From NCBI RefSeq assembly GCF_900107545.1, contig NZ_FNQZ01000005.1, positions 169,357-233,356 of the forward strand: DNA of 64,000 bases. Reading direction: 5' to 3'. The notes under the pieces are model-generated. The model was not told where the DNA came from and ran no database searches. It saw only the letters and a program-made list of their open reading frames with translations. Position numbers and translations under genes: made by a program. Source of the stretch: Pseudobutyrivibrio sp. ACV-2 (lineage in GTDB: Bacteria > Bacillota > Clostridia > Lachnospirales > Lachnospiraceae). Below, piece by piece: positions 41,613 through 51,636 of the stretch; positions within the stretch are counted from its first letter, which is position 1; the number at the start of each line of letters is the position of its first letter.

Positions 41613-44600
41613 TTATTTCATTTTACCTGTTCTTTTGAACATATATGCGCCTGCACATGCTAGAGCTGCCAAGCCTAGAAGGATGACAATAATTAGTGTC
41701 ACATTGCTTGTTGACTGGGACTCTGCTGCAGTTGGAATATCCTCTGATGGGATGTCTACTGTGTCTTCTGCTTCATTGCTTTCAGACTCTGCTGTATCCT
41801 CTGCTTTTTCATCAGACAATTCATCTGTCTTAGCCTCGATAGATTCCTCACCATCATTATCAAGTAGCTTTTCTGTCGCTGCCTTTGCGTCACTCAGCTT
41901 TTTAGCTGTAGTTTTAGGTGCAGTATTATTTGCTGCTGTAGGAGTCTGGGCTTCTGCGATTACAACTGTGTTGGTATTTCCAAGCTCTGAAATGTTGCTT
42001 GAAGTATTTGCAGAAGTATTTGTCGATGCACTTGAAGTGGATCCTATTGAACTAACTGATGCAGACTGTGAACCTGATGCCTGTGTAGTCTGTGAGCCTG
42101 ATTCTGAACTATCAACTGCTGCAGCGTTCTTATTATCTGTAGTAGCCTGTGTTGTCTCCTGAGACTTTGTTTCCTCTTTTACAGAATCAGTTTTTGAAGC
42201 TTCTTCTTTGTTAGAATTTTCCTGCTTGGCCTCTTCTTTATCAGAAACAGTTTCTTCTTTTATTGAGCCAGAACCAAATACAGCCTTGTTGTCCTTGATA
42301 ATCCACTTCTTAAGTCCTGCTGCACCTGCTGTGTAATAAATACTCATTATTCCACCAAGCTCTTCATCAGCTGCCTGAAGCTCTGTGGCAACATTTGCTA
42401 CATTTTCATTTAAAAGCTTTGCGAAATCCTCTGAACCCATCTCAGCTGCTGACTTTCCAAAGGTAACATCCTTACTGCTGCCTGTGCCGTCGGCACCAGT
42501 GTAAACTGATTGGATTTCAGTACCGTTTTCTACGATTTTTGCATCCTGATTGAAGTAACAATTTCTGTCGTAAGCGATATTTGCAATACGACCATCTACA
42601 ATACCGATGTCTACTGTTGGGCGGTTGGATGTGACATTTCCGTATGCATAACAATTGTACTGGAAAGCACCTGCCATACCTGTGAAGCCACCAATGTGAA
42701 CCTTGTTGTTTGTGTTGGCAGTTCCATATACATCGCCAAGTGTGTAGCTGTTTAATACGTTTATACGATTTGTAACGGCAAACATTCCACCGGCGTATAC
42801 ATCACCTTCCTCTGTGATTGCGCGGATGTCAACATCTGTATAGCAGTTTGTAACTGCACCTCTAAGCATGCTGGCTGCAAGACCTGCACCGCGGGATGCA
42901 ATATCATCTGCCTTTACAGAAATCTTTCCTGTAACAGAGCAGTTGTCGATGAACACACCATTTTGACCTGTTCCTACAAGACCTGCTGTGTAAGAATCGT
43001 ATGGCACTTCATTGTTCATGTAGATGTCGCGAAGGTTAATATTTTTAAGCTCTATCTTTAATGTATCTTCTCCATAGGTAAGGTTTGTCTCGTAATCTCC
43101 ACCTGTGAAACCAAACATTGCTGCTGTGTAAAGGCTTGCTGGAGATGTTTTTGTACCTATTTTAAGGCCTGTGATTGTGTAGCCAGCGCCGTCATAATTT
43201 CCTCTGAAAGGATATGCACTGTAAAGTACAGGGTCACCCTTGATTTTTACCTTGATAGCAAAACCGATTGGAAGCCACTCTTCATCAGAAAGAGCGATGT
43301 CCTTTGTCTGCTTGAAGTATTTTCCTTCCCAGGTCTCATCTGCATTTATCGCCTTTGCGATATAGCGAAGCTGAGCTTCGTTTGAAATTAAATAAGGATC
43401 TTCCTTTGTACCTTTGCCACCTGCAAACATACTTACATCACCCACACCATAGGCTGTAGTGTCACCATAAATAGCTTTGTCCTTTGCGCGGGCTAATGCC
43501 TTTTCATAATTTTCTGTATCATCCTTGCTTCCAGTAAGAATTTCCTCTGAAACAATTTCATTATTTTTTACAGTGATTTTAACAGTGACTTTTCCGCCAT
43601 TGTCACGTCCGTACCAGTCACCATCACCCATAATATCTTCTGCAACTGGTACCTTTTCTTCCTCTGGCTGTACGTAATTCGCATTTACGAATTCATCTGA
43701 TAATGTTACTACACCATCTGCGACAACCCACTTTTTAAGACTATCATTTGCTAATCCGTACTTTGCAAGACTAATACCAAGCTTTTCAAAATTACCATTG
43801 AGCTTATCTGCAAGATTCTCATAAGATTTTGCTGTGAAGCTCTCAAGGGAACCAACTACACCGCCTTCGTAGGCCTCGCCCTCTTCATTGACACCACCTA
43901 CAGTCTTTGTGCCGTATGGCTGCACCTGAGCTTCCTTGCGGCCTGCGATAGTCATGGTCTTTTCAATATCAAAATAGCTCTGATAAGCTTTTCCGATACC
44001 AGTCACCCAACCTGTGATAGCACCTGTATAAATACTGTAGTGCTCAGACTCAGTGTCACCTCTGCCGTAGCAGTTTACAATATCACCAGCATCTACACCT
44101 ACAACTGCTCCAACTGATGACATTCCCTCTATCTCATTTTCAATATCACGAGCCATGCTGCCAAAATAGCTTCCTGTAGAATAGCAGTTTGCTACAAGTC
44201 CTCTGTTTGTCATACCTGTGATACCACCTACAGATGCGATGGACTCACCGTACTCTACAGTAGAGCGAAGCTTCACATTACTGTAGCAGTTGATGATAGC
44301 ACCCTTGTACTGGCGGGCTGCAATACCACCTACATAAGCATTTTTTTCTGCTGTGGTAGATTCAATAGTTCCTTCCACTGAACAGCTGTCAATCACTGCA
44401 CCCTTGAAAGAACCACTATCACTAAGTCCCTGCATGTAGCCTGCGATACCACCTACAAATGATGCATCCTCACGGTATGCATAAATAGCAACATTTGTAA
44501 GCTTTACATTTTTAACTACTGCATCAACACCAAGAGTTCCAAACAAACCTAATGCATTTGAAAAATCCTCTACATTTTTGCTGAGCCTTCTAGGATTTTC

Positions 44601-46172
44601 CTTTGTACCCTCATGAAGACCATTGATTGTGTGTCCCTTTCCATCAAAGGTTCCGTTAAATGCAAACTGGCTTCCACCAATTGGCTCCCAGTTTTCTATT
44701 CCAGAAATATCGATATCTGCTGCAAGCTCGATATATTTATTATCATATAAAACCGAATCCTCTAAGGATCCTGCAAAGGCTACCAGCTGATCCGCATTTA
44801 CGATTTGGTATGGATTTTCCTTTGAGCCATCACCGGATTCAAAAATAGAAGAATCAACTTCTTTATTCTTCCACTCATCTCCGATGGTGTTTACCTCTCC
44901 ATCAGCTTCAATAGTCATTTTGGAAATAACTTCTGCTGTGTTTCCCATTGCATCACCAACAATGCCGCCAGCACGAAGTGCATTATCCCCCTTTGCAGTG
45001 ATTGTTCCAGAGGCTTGCGAGTCAGTGATGTTTGAATTCATTTTTGTAAGACCTGCTATACCACCGATTGCAGCTACTACACCATCCTCAAGCTGTGCCA
45101 CAATGTCCACATCAGCATAGCAGCTTTTGATGTCGGCCTTTGCTCCAACATTTCCTGCTACTCCACCTACAGAAACTGCTGCAGAGTCAGACTTAACATT
45201 TATCTTTCCGCTCACCTGACAATTTGAAAGGACTGCTGTGCGCTTTAAATCACCTGTAAGGATTCCGGCATTAAGACTGAAATCCGGTGTGGCAGTAACT
45301 GATGCATTCATCACCTTAAGGTTTTTAACAACAGCCCCAGCCTTAAGTGCTGTGAAAAGACCTTCATCGCCCACATTTTCACTACTGATTGTCATGTTGT
45401 TGATTGAATAATTGTTACCATCGAAGGTACCTGCGAAAATATCAAAACCATCTGAGGTACCGATGGAATTGAAATTCTTAGATGACAAAGTAATATCCTT
45501 TGTTAAAGAAACATATTCTCCCGCATATGAATTTCCTTCATCTACATTTTTTGCAAACAGCTGAAGCTGCTTTTCGTTTGATATTAAATAAGGGTCTTCT
45601 TCAGTTCCTGAGCCCTTGATTGTATCTGAATCGTCATCTTTTTCTTCTGAATGCTCTGTCTCTTCTTTATTTTCTGATTCCTTAGGTTCTTCCTCATCAC
45701 CTGTTTTTTCTGTATTCTCAGACTCCTTTGGAGTGTCAGTATTTACAGGCTCTTCTGAAGTGCCTGGCTCCTTTTCCTCTGCCTTTACTTCTGCCTTTGA
45801 AAAAGCATCCTTTACTGCCGCCTTTATGGCATTGCTACTGATTGTAGCTCCGCTGACACCATCGATTCCATCAACCTCTGATAGAGTAGGCTGTTTCTCG
45901 CTAATAGTGGAAAACAATGCCTTTGCTTTTTCCCACACTCTAGGTGTCTCAGACTGTGAGCCCTCAGAGATTTCTACTACCTTTCCATCCTGAATAATAA
46001 CTGATACAGTTACATCCCCGTTTCGTCCTACTCCGGTACCTGTGTAGGTTCCATCCTTGTAGGAGATACTTTCTTCTGCCGATACAACGCCAGTTCCAGA
46101 AAATGAGGACATAGCTACAGCAGACGCCAAAATACCTGCTCTTAGGCGCCCCCATAATTCCTTATTAATCAT
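41613..46172 (-). CDS. 1519-aa surface protein: FMN-binding domain plus GLUG repeats, C-terminal membrane anchor
   Basis: Signal peptide (1-32), then an FMN_bind domain (about 36-125) with YKDGTYTGTGVGRNGDV and the flavinylation motif DGVSGAT, Thr110 being the expected site of covalent FMN. After an acidic linker come two blocks of GLUG-type beta-helical repeats (GTSDGFDIFAGTFDGNNYSI; GGIAGYMQG; VGGITGMTNRG) around residues 190-800 and 930-1310. Between them sits a second, shorter FMN_bind-like stretch (GDGDWYGRDNGGKVTVKITVKNNEIV) that lacks SGAT. A Ser/Thr/Glu linker leads to a C-terminal helix and KRTGKMK tail. Probably a flavin-carrying surface electron-transfer or adhesion protein. No ApbE gene is in the window. 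Confidence 0.82.
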   Translation of the reverse strand: MINKELWGRLRAGILASAVAMSSFSGTGVVSAEESISYKDGTYTGTGVGRNGDVTVSVIIQDGKVVEISEGSQSETPRVWEKAKALFSTISEKQPTLSEVDGIDGVSGATISSNAIKAAVKDAFSKAEVKAEEKEPGTSEEPVNTDTPKESENTEKTGDEEEPKESENKEETEHSEEKDDDSDTIKGSGTEEDPYLISNEKQLQLFAKNVDEGNSYAGEYVSLTKDITLSSKNFNSIGTSDGFDIFAGTFDGNNYSINNMTISSENVGDEGLFTALKAGAVVKNLKVMNASVTATPDFSLNAGILTGDLKRTAVLSNCQVSGKINVKSDSAAVSVGGVAGNVGAKADIKSCYADVDIVAQLEDGVVAAIGGIAGLTKMNSNITDSQASGTITAKGDNALRAGGIVGDAMGNTAEVISKMTIEADGEVNTIGDEWKNKEVDSSIFESGDGSKENPYQIVNADQLVAFAGSLEDSVLYDNKYIELAADIDISGIENWEPIGGSQFAFNGTFDGKGHTINGLHEGTKENPRRLSKNVEDFSNALGLFGTLGVDAVVKNVKLTNVAIYAYREDASFVGGIAGYMQGLSDSGSFKGAVIDSCSVEGTIESTTAEKNAYVGGIAARQYKGAIINCYSNVKLRSTVEYGESIASVGGITGMTNRGLVANCYSTGSYFGSMARDIENEIEGMSSVGAVVGVDAGDIVNCYGRGDTESEHYSIYTGAITGWVTGIGKAYQSYFDIEKTMTIAGRKEAQVQPYGTKTVGGVNEEGEAYEGGVVGSLESFTAKSYENLADKLNGNFEKLGISLAKYGLANDSLKKWVVADGVVTLSDEFVNANYVQPEEEKVPVAEDIMGDGDWYGRDNGGKVTVKITVKNNEIVSEEILTGSKDDTENYEKALARAKDKAIYGDTTAYGVGDVSMFAGGKGTKEDPYLISNEAQLRYIAKAINADETWEGKYFKQTKDIALSDEEWLPIGFAIKVKIKGDPVLYSAYPFRGNYDGAGYTITGLKIGTKTSPASLYTAAMFGFTGGDYETNLTYGEDTLKIELKNINLRDIYMNNEVPYDSYTAGLVGTGQNGVFIDNCSVTGKISVKADDIASRGAGLAASMLRGAVTNCYTDVDIRAITEEGDVYAGGMFAVTNRINVLNSYTLGDVYGTANTNNKVHIGGFTGMAGAFQYNCYAYGNVTSNRPTVDIGIVDGRIANIAYDRNCYFNQDAKIVENGTEIQSVYTGADGTGSSKDVTFGKSAAEMGSEDFAKLLNENVANVATELQAADEELGGIMSIYYTAGAAGLKKWIIKDNKAVFGSGSIKEETVSDKEEAKQENSNKEEASKTDSVKEETKSQETTQATTDNKNAAAVDSSESGSQTTQASGSQSASVSSIGSTSSASTNTSANTSSNISELGNTNTVVIAEAQTPTAANNTAPKTTAKKLSDAKAATEKLLDNDGEESIEAKTDELSDEKAEDTAESESNEAEDTVDIPSEDIPTAAESQSTSNVTLIIVILLGLAALACAGAYMFKRTGKMK

Positions 46173-46437
46173 ACATATTCTCCTTTTGGTTTTGTAATAC
46201 TTATTGTGGTTATATACCTCTAACTCGCAATTTAAAAGAATAACACAAGTTAGTTAAATCTACAATAACTTTTTACACATATTATACGCGTTGGTAGGGG
46301 CAATCATTTATTATACTGGCTACTCATATGCAGGAGAAAAAGATTATTCTGAGACAGATTTATTTTTGATAGTGATTCTTTGAGCAGGTTAAGAAAAAAG
46401 CTGATGGGAAATTATAACAAATAAGGAGCATTAACTC

Positions 46438-46875
46438 ATGCATGGAATGATTGGACCAATATTTGGCGGTGTTGTGGGACTCATTGGGATTTCCTGGGTT
46501 ATATTCAATTTCATAAAAGGAAGAAGACTTGCCATAGAGGCGGAATGCGCCTTAGATACAACCTTTACAGTCACCTGTACAAAGTGTAAAAACACATATG
46601 AAGTTGCTCCAAGAGATTTCCTAAAGATTTCAAATTTTAAGATTCAAAAGAACAAGTATGTAAGAAAAGGCTTCATAGGTTACAACACGCCGCTGGCCCT
46701 TCAAAGATTTTGTCCATGTCCTTACTGTAAGCGGGATGAATTGGCTACCTTCCAAGATGTGGATAAAGTTGCGGCTATGGATAAGGAAGTTGCTTTACCT
46801 ATTTTTATTAAGTATGCAGCCATAGGATTACTCCCACCGATTATTATCATGAAAATTCTAACTAAACTTTTCTAA
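46438..46875 (+). CDS. membrane protein with zinc-ribbon-like cysteines
   Basis: 145 residues. A hydrophobic N-terminus (about 5-26), a cytoplasmic domain with CTKCKNTYEV and CPCPYCKRDELA, whose two CxxC pairs should bind Zn(II), and a C-terminal transmembrane helix (about 120-142). AAGGAG ten bases before ATG. No family recognised. It is convergent with the MATE gene (6-bp gap) and divergent from the FMN-binding protein; 46173-46437 holds promoters only. Confidence 0.7.
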   Translation: MHGMIGPIFGGVVGLIGISWVIFNFIKGRRLAIEAECALDTTFTVTCTKCKNTYEVAPRDFLKISNFKIQKNKYVRKGFIGYNTPLALQRFCPCPYCKRDELATFQDVDKVAAMDKEVALPIFIKYAAIGLLPPIIIMKILTKLF

Positions 46876-46881
46876 AAAATA

Positions 46882-48237
46882 TTACATTTCTGTATTTGTG
46901 GAAAATCTATTGATAACTCTAGCCAACAATGAAACTGAAACTACCATCATGATTATCTCTGTGATTGGCTGAGCTTTTATCATGCCTTGGAATCCAAAAA
47001 GATGATTTAACAATAATAAAAGTGGAACATATAAGAACAGCTGTCTCACCAGTGTGATTCCAAATGCATATTGTGGCTGGCCCATGGCCTGGAAGGAGGT
47101 ACGGCTCATAGAGATTGCCCCTACAAATGGCAGGATAAACATGATTGTTCTAAGCACCATGGAGCTTGTTGCTATAACCTCAGGTGACTGAGTAAATAAT
47201 CCGATAAGCTGAGGGGCGAATATTCCAAAGATAGCCATTACACAAAGTTCAACAGAACTTACAACCATTACACCTGACTTGAGAATGCTCATCATTCTTT
47301 TGTAATTCCTTGCGCCGTAGTTGTATCCCATGAGTGGCTGGGTGCCTGCTGCAAATCCCTGATAAATATAATTTCCAAGGGATAAAATCTTTTGAGCCAC
47401 ACCCATGGCTGCAACAGTAAGCTCGCCATAGCCTACAGCCAGGTTGTTATTTACGATATAAGCAACTGAGGTGAGAAGTGTCTCCAACGTGGCTGGCACA
47501 CCCACCCAGAATATTTCCTTGAGAATCTCTGCTGTTGGAAGGATGTATTTCATGCTTGGCTTAAGGAGTGATTTTCCCGTAGCATACAACATAATAGATG
47601 CCACCATTCCCGACGCATTTCCAATAATTGTGGCAATGGCAGCGCCTCTAATCTCCAGTCCCAAAACAAAGATAAATATTGGATCGAGAATGATATTTAC
47701 TATTGTTCCAAGAACCATTCCTATAATGGAATACCTTGCGGAGCCTTCAGCCCTGAGCAACTGGCCGAAGGTATAATTTCCCATTGTAAAAATGCTTCCA
47801 AGTAAAATGATAAATGTGTACTGGCAGGTGTAATCAAAGGTGTTTTCCTTTGCACCTAGTCCAGTAACTATCTGGGACAGCAATGCGATTCCAACTATTG
47901 TGACAATCAGGCTGTTTACCACTGTTAATGTAAATCCTACAGTTAGTGTATGATTTGCCTTTTCTTTATTTCCTGCGCCAAAGCTTCTGGCTATAAGTGA
48001 CGCTGCACCTGTGCCTACCATGTTGGATATGGCAATTGAAATCATCATAATTGGGTACGCCAAATTTACTGCTGCAAGCTGATAATCATCATGCATCAGT
48101 CCAATAAAATAGGTGTCCACAAGATTGTAGAGCACCATTATCATCATACCCATAATAAGAGGCACCCCAAGCTTGATTACCGCTTTGGCTGGCGCCTCCT
48201 CACTAAGCGTGTATATTCTTTTGTCGTCCTTGCTCAT
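46882..48237 (-). CDS. MATE family efflux transporter
   Basis: 451 residues, twelve transmembrane helices in two MatE halves. VPLIMGMMIMVLYNLVDTYFIGL at the start of the first, GAASLIARSFGAGN and the second-half AVGYGELTVAAMGVAQKI and AAGTQPLMGYNYGARN are typical of the NorM/DinF branch. Exports drugs or metabolites in exchange for Na+ or H+. Substrate unknown. Confidence 0.93.
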   Translation of the reverse strand: MSKDDKRIYTLSEEAPAKAVIKLGVPLIMGMMIMVLYNLVDTYFIGLMHDDYQLAAVNLAYPIMMISIAISNMVGTGAASLIARSFGAGNKEKANHTLTVGFTLTVVNSLIVTIVGIALLSQIVTGLGAKENTFDYTCQYTFIILLGSIFTMGNYTFGQLLRAEGSARYSIIGMVLGTIVNIILDPIFIFVLGLEIRGAAIATIIGNASGMVASIMLYATGKSLLKPSMKYILPTAEILKEIFWVGVPATLETLLTSVAYIVNNNLAVGYGELTVAAMGVAQKILSLGNYIYQGFAAGTQPLMGYNYGARNYKRMMSILKSGVMVVSSVELCVMAIFGIFAPQLIGLFTQSPEVIATSSMVLRTIMFILPFVGAISMSRTSFQAMGQPQYAFGITLVRQLFLYVPLLLLLNHLFGFQGMIKAQPITEIIMMVVSVSLLARVINRFSTNTEM

Positions 48238-48379
48238 TGAGTTATTGCTCCTAAAATAATATGCATTTATTTTATCACTTATTCGAATTTATATTAGATA
48301 TTATTCCCTTGTTTTTTCTTAATTTTTGCAAGATACAATTTGCACAGTGCTAAAGTGGTTAACCGCAGAAAATGTTCAC

Positions 48380-48462
48380 AAACTGGAGATATTTATCAAT
48401 TCTTAATTGTTTTCTCCAGTTTATAGCTAAAAATTGCCTTTAGTTGGAGAAAATGTTATAAT
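48380..48462 (+). promoter_or_regulatory. promoter of the DUF234 ATPase gene with upstream inverted repeat
   Basis: TTGCCT at 48434, 17-bp spacer, TATAAT at 48457: a good sigma-A promoter. Just upstream, AAACTGGAGA (48380) and TCTCCAGTTT (48413) form a perfect 10-bp inverted repeat, either the terminator of something lost or an operator. Confidence 0.7.
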
Positions 48463-48500
48463 CAAGTTAGCAAAATATTTGTAAAATATAGGTGAAAATA

Positions 48501-49922
48501 ATGAAAATAATAAGCAGAAAACAAGAACGAAAAGAATTGGAAAGATGCGACAAAACCCAAAAATCAGAACTCGTTTGCGTGTATGGTAGAAGGCGAGTTG
48601 GCAAGACATACTTAGTTGAACAAACTTTTGGAGAATACTTCGCTTTCAGAGCAACGGCTGTTGAAAATAGTAATAGCAAAAGTTTGTTAAAAGCTTTTCA
48701 TCAGCGATTGCTTGCATCAGGAGATAATACAAAGACTATACCTAAGGACTGGTATGAAGCCTTTGCTCGTTTAGAAAATGTGTTAAATAGTGACACTGTA
48801 AAACTATCTCCATATGGGAAAAAAATAGTATTCTTTGATGAGTTTCCTTGGTTTGCAACACCACGCTCAGATTTCTTACCGGCATTTGAAGAGTTCTGGA
48901 ATAGACGTGGCACTCAGTATGGTGACTTAGTATTTATAATATGTGGGTCAGCTACATCATGGATTATAAAAAACGTAGTTAACAATACCGGTAGCATGTA
49001 CCATAGATTAACTCAAAAAATATTTATAAAGCCATTTACTTTGCACGAAACAGAGCAATTCTTTAAGGATCGGGAATTTGACTGGTCTAAAGAACAAATC
49101 GCCGAGTGTCAAATGGTATTTGGCGGATTGCCATATTTCTTTGATTTGATGAATGAATCGCAAAGTTTCAAACAAAACGTTAACCGATTACTCTTAAATG
49201 AAAATGCATTATTAAAAAACGAGACTAATAGATTATTAGAAGCAACACTTAGCAAATCCCCTATATATAATGAGATTTTACAAAAATTATCAACATATAA
49301 ATATGGCATCAAAAAATATGAATTGCAGGAAAATTTAAATGCAGCTGACGGTACTTATGTAAGAGCTATAGAAAATCTAAAAGAATGTGGTTATATAATA
49401 GAATATCAACGAAACTATGAAAAGAATAATCCACTTTATATACAACTGATTGATCCATTCTTGTTGTTTCACTACCACTTCCTATCATCAGAATCAAGGC
49501 TTCATAGTTATGAAGAATTAATTGAAAATGAAGGGAAATATAAAAACTGGCGCGGGTGCGCATTTGAAACGCTATGTTTCCAGCATATTGAAAGCATAAA
49601 AGGTGCGCTTGGCATATCAGGCGTGAAGACAAATTGTTATCCTTGGCATAATATCGGCACGGAAGACAGTGCTCAAATAGACTTAGTTATAGAAAGAGCT
49701 GATAACATAACCAACATATGTGAAATCAAGTTTACAGATTCAGCATTTGCAATAGATAAAACCTATGAAGAAAATCTTTTGCACAAGAGAGATGTATTCA
49801 AAAGAGAAACAAAAACAAAGCAAGCATTAAAAATCATTATGATATCAGCTCATGGAATAAAAGGAAAAGCCTACACAGAGCACATATCAGAAATCATTAC
49901 ATTAGAGGAATTGTTTGAATAA
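48501..49922 (+). CDS. ATP-binding protein, AAA family with DUF234 nuclease-like C-terminus
   Basis: 473 residues from the ATG at 48501 (AGGTG upstream; the GTG at 48492 is less likely). STAND/AAA P-loop VYGRRRVGKTYLV near residue 28, Walker B IVFFDEFPWF, sensor IICGSATSW, then winged-helix and DUF234 region with a PD-(D/E)xK-like IDLVIERADNITNICEIKF. This archaeal-type ATPase family is widespread, horizontally mobile and of unknown function, possibly defensive. AT content is higher than in the neighbours, consistent with transfer. Confidence 0.88.
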   Translation: MKIISRKQERKELERCDKTQKSELVCVYGRRRVGKTYLVEQTFGEYFAFRATAVENSNSKSLLKAFHQRLLASGDNTKTIPKDWYEAFARLENVLNSDTVKLSPYGKKIVFFDEFPWFATPRSDFLPAFEEFWNRRGTQYGDLVFIICGSATSWIIKNVVNNTGSMYHRLTQKIFIKPFTLHETEQFFKDREFDWSKEQIAECQMVFGGLPYFFDLMNESQSFKQNVNRLLLNENALLKNETNRLLEATLSKSPIYNEILQKLSTYKYGIKKYELQENLNAADGTYVRAIENLKECGYIIEYQRNYEKNNPLYIQLIDPFLLFHYHFLSSESRLHSYEELIENEGKYKNWRGCAFETLCFQHIESIKGALGISGVKTNCYPWHNIGTEDSAQIDLVIERADNITNICEIKFTDSAFAIDKTYEENLLHKRDVFKRETKTKQALKIIMISAHGIKGKAYTEHISEIITLEELFE

Positions 49923-50007
49923 TGACTTAAAAAACGAGATTGACCTGATGGTCGATTTAGGCTATTCCATAGGCTTAAACTAAGAAATAAACGAGTATAT
50001 ACCAAAA

Positions 50008-50046
50008 ATGGGCCGCGAACTTCATGTTTGCGGCTCATTTTTTATA
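50008..50046 (+). terminator. terminator after the DUF234 gene
   Basis: GGGCCGCGAAC/GTTTGCGGCTC imperfect stem, followed by ATTTTTTA. A short in-frame tail (NEIDLMVDLGYSIGLN) before it at about 49933-49981 looks like a leftover of another ORF. Confidence 0.75.
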
Positions 50047-50053
50047 ATAAAAG

Positions 50054-50096
50054 ACGAGTGAAATCTGAAGATTTCACTCGTTTCCTTTAGGGGAGT
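50054..50096. terminator. bidirectional terminator after the GH32 gene
   Basis: ACGAGTGAAATC/GATTTCACTCGT, 12-bp perfect stem with TGAA loop, T-runs on both sides (TTTTATTATAAA on the minus strand). Confidence 0.85.
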
Positions 50097-50121
50097 TTTT
50101 TAACAGCCCCCTATTCATAAG

Positions 50122-51603
50122 CTAGTTTAAATCTGATAATTCAAATTTAATCAAATCAATATTCACTTTTTCATCAGACTGGAAAGTGATTCCATCAGCA
50201 GTTATGTCTGTATCAATCTTCATTGATGCAGCCTGTTTTCCATCATTTACAAACACTTCCAAAGTAAATCTATCCATAATGACTCTAAGCTTTAGCTTAC
50301 CGTCCACTATATCTATAGGAAATTCTCTTTCAGAAAGTGCAGAATATCTCATTCCACTATTTCTTCTATCAAGCTTAAGAGTTTTTCTTCTGCTGTCTAT
50401 TATAACTCTGGTTTCATAGCGATCATTTTTAGCCAGCTTCATGGTAAATAAATAATCTTTTTCTGAATCTACCTTTGAAAGCTCGAAACTCATATCAATC
50501 ACTCTGCCAGAAACTCCAGCCAATTGCTGTTCCTCAAAGATTTCACAGGAATGCTTCACTTCGCATTTACGATAATTTTCCAGTTCTTTTATAGGGGTTT
50601 GGTATACATGACCTTCCTTGATTTTCAATTCTCTAGGAATAGTCATGGTGGAATAATAATCGTGAGCGTCATTGCCAAAGTTTACTGTCTCCCAGTTTTG
50701 CATCCAGGCTATCATGACTCTTCTACCATCTGGTGTAAGGATTGTTTGTGCGGCATAAAAGTCAGGGCCTAAATCTATAGGCTGCACTGCCTGTCTGTTA
50801 AAATCCAAAAACTCTTTTCCTTCGCCAACCAGGAAGAAGTTGTTAAAGCCAGGGAATATATTATCTCCCTTTCCTTCAGTCTCCTGAGGGCTAACTATAA
50901 GAACCTTTTTATCATCAAGCTCAAAATAGTCAGGGCATTCCCAGATTCTTCCCACCTGGTTGTCAGAACGGTCAAGCACCTTGTTAAACTTCCAGCTAAT
51001 GGCATCCTTACTTTCATATACGAGGATCTGTCCACTGCCATCTGGATGTCTGTTTATAGCAAAGCAATAGTAGGTATCATTATTTTTTATTATCTTTGGG
51101 TCTCTAAAATCGTGCAGGTCATTTCCAGCAGGAATCATATCAGTAGAAATTACAGGATTTGAGCTTACCTTTTCATAGTCTATTCCATCACCTATTGCAA
51201 GGCACTGTTGCTGATAGTCCCTAACAACTCCATCGCTATCCTGTCTTTTTTCAACGCTTGTGTACATAAGCAAGTGCCTTCCATCATCCAGTTCTATAGC
51301 ACTTCCGGAAAAGCAGCCATCCTGGTCGTAGTCCTCATCTGGTGCTAACGCGCATGGCTGGTACTCCCATTTGATTAAATCCTCAGATGTACTATGTCCC
51401 CAGTGCATAGGACCCCAGTGATTGCAGTATGGATGATATTGATAGAATAAATGATAGGTATCCTTATATCTGCTAAAACCATTTGGATCGTTTATCCAGC
51501 CCACTGTTCCAGTCAGGTGAAACAGTGGACGGATGTCCTTATTATCCTTGGCTAAATATTTCTTTTCGTAATCTCTTGCTTCCTGTAATTTCTTACTAAT
51601 CAT
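50122..51603 (-). CDS. intracellular GH32 beta-fructofuranosidase (sucrose/fructo-oligosaccharide hydrolase)
   Basis: 493 residues, no signal peptide. GH32 motifs are intact: WINDPNG (nucleophile Asp39), FSGSA, HDFRDPK (transition-state Asp) and WECPDYF (acid/base Glu). C-terminal beta-sandwich from about 340. It hydrolyses imported sucrose or short fructans to fructose and glucose in the cytoplasm. Last gene of the solute-binding/permease operon and so under the same LacI repressor. Near SacA/ScrB in size; phosphorylated sugar is less likely because the partner transporter is ABC-type, not PTS. Confidence 0.93.
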   Translation of the reverse strand: MISKKLQEARDYEKKYLAKDNKDIRPLFHLTGTVGWINDPNGFSRYKDTYHLFYQYHPYCNHWGPMHWGHSTSEDLIKWEYQPCALAPDEDYDQDGCFSGSAIELDDGRHLLMYTSVEKRQDSDGVVRDYQQQCLAIGDGIDYEKVSSNPVISTDMIPAGNDLHDFRDPKIIKNNDTYYCFAINRHPDGSGQILVYESKDAISWKFNKVLDRSDNQVGRIWECPDYFELDDKKVLIVSPQETEGKGDNIFPGFNNFFLVGEGKEFLDFNRQAVQPIDLGPDFYAAQTILTPDGRRVMIAWMQNWETVNFGNDAHDYYSTMTIPRELKIKEGHVYQTPIKELENYRKCEVKHSCEIFEEQQLAGVSGRVIDMSFELSKVDSEKDYLFTMKLAKNDRYETRVIIDSRRKTLKLDRRNSGMRYSALSEREFPIDIVDGKLKLRVIMDRFTLEVFVNDGKQAASMKIDTDITADGITFQSDEKVNIDLIKFELSDLN

Positions 51604-51636
51604 TTGTCTTTCCTTGCTTGTAATTTAGTAATAGGC

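Noticed and set aside
45616..45993. Ser-rich + strand ORF
   Set aside because: Complement of the acidic linker of the FMN-binding protein.
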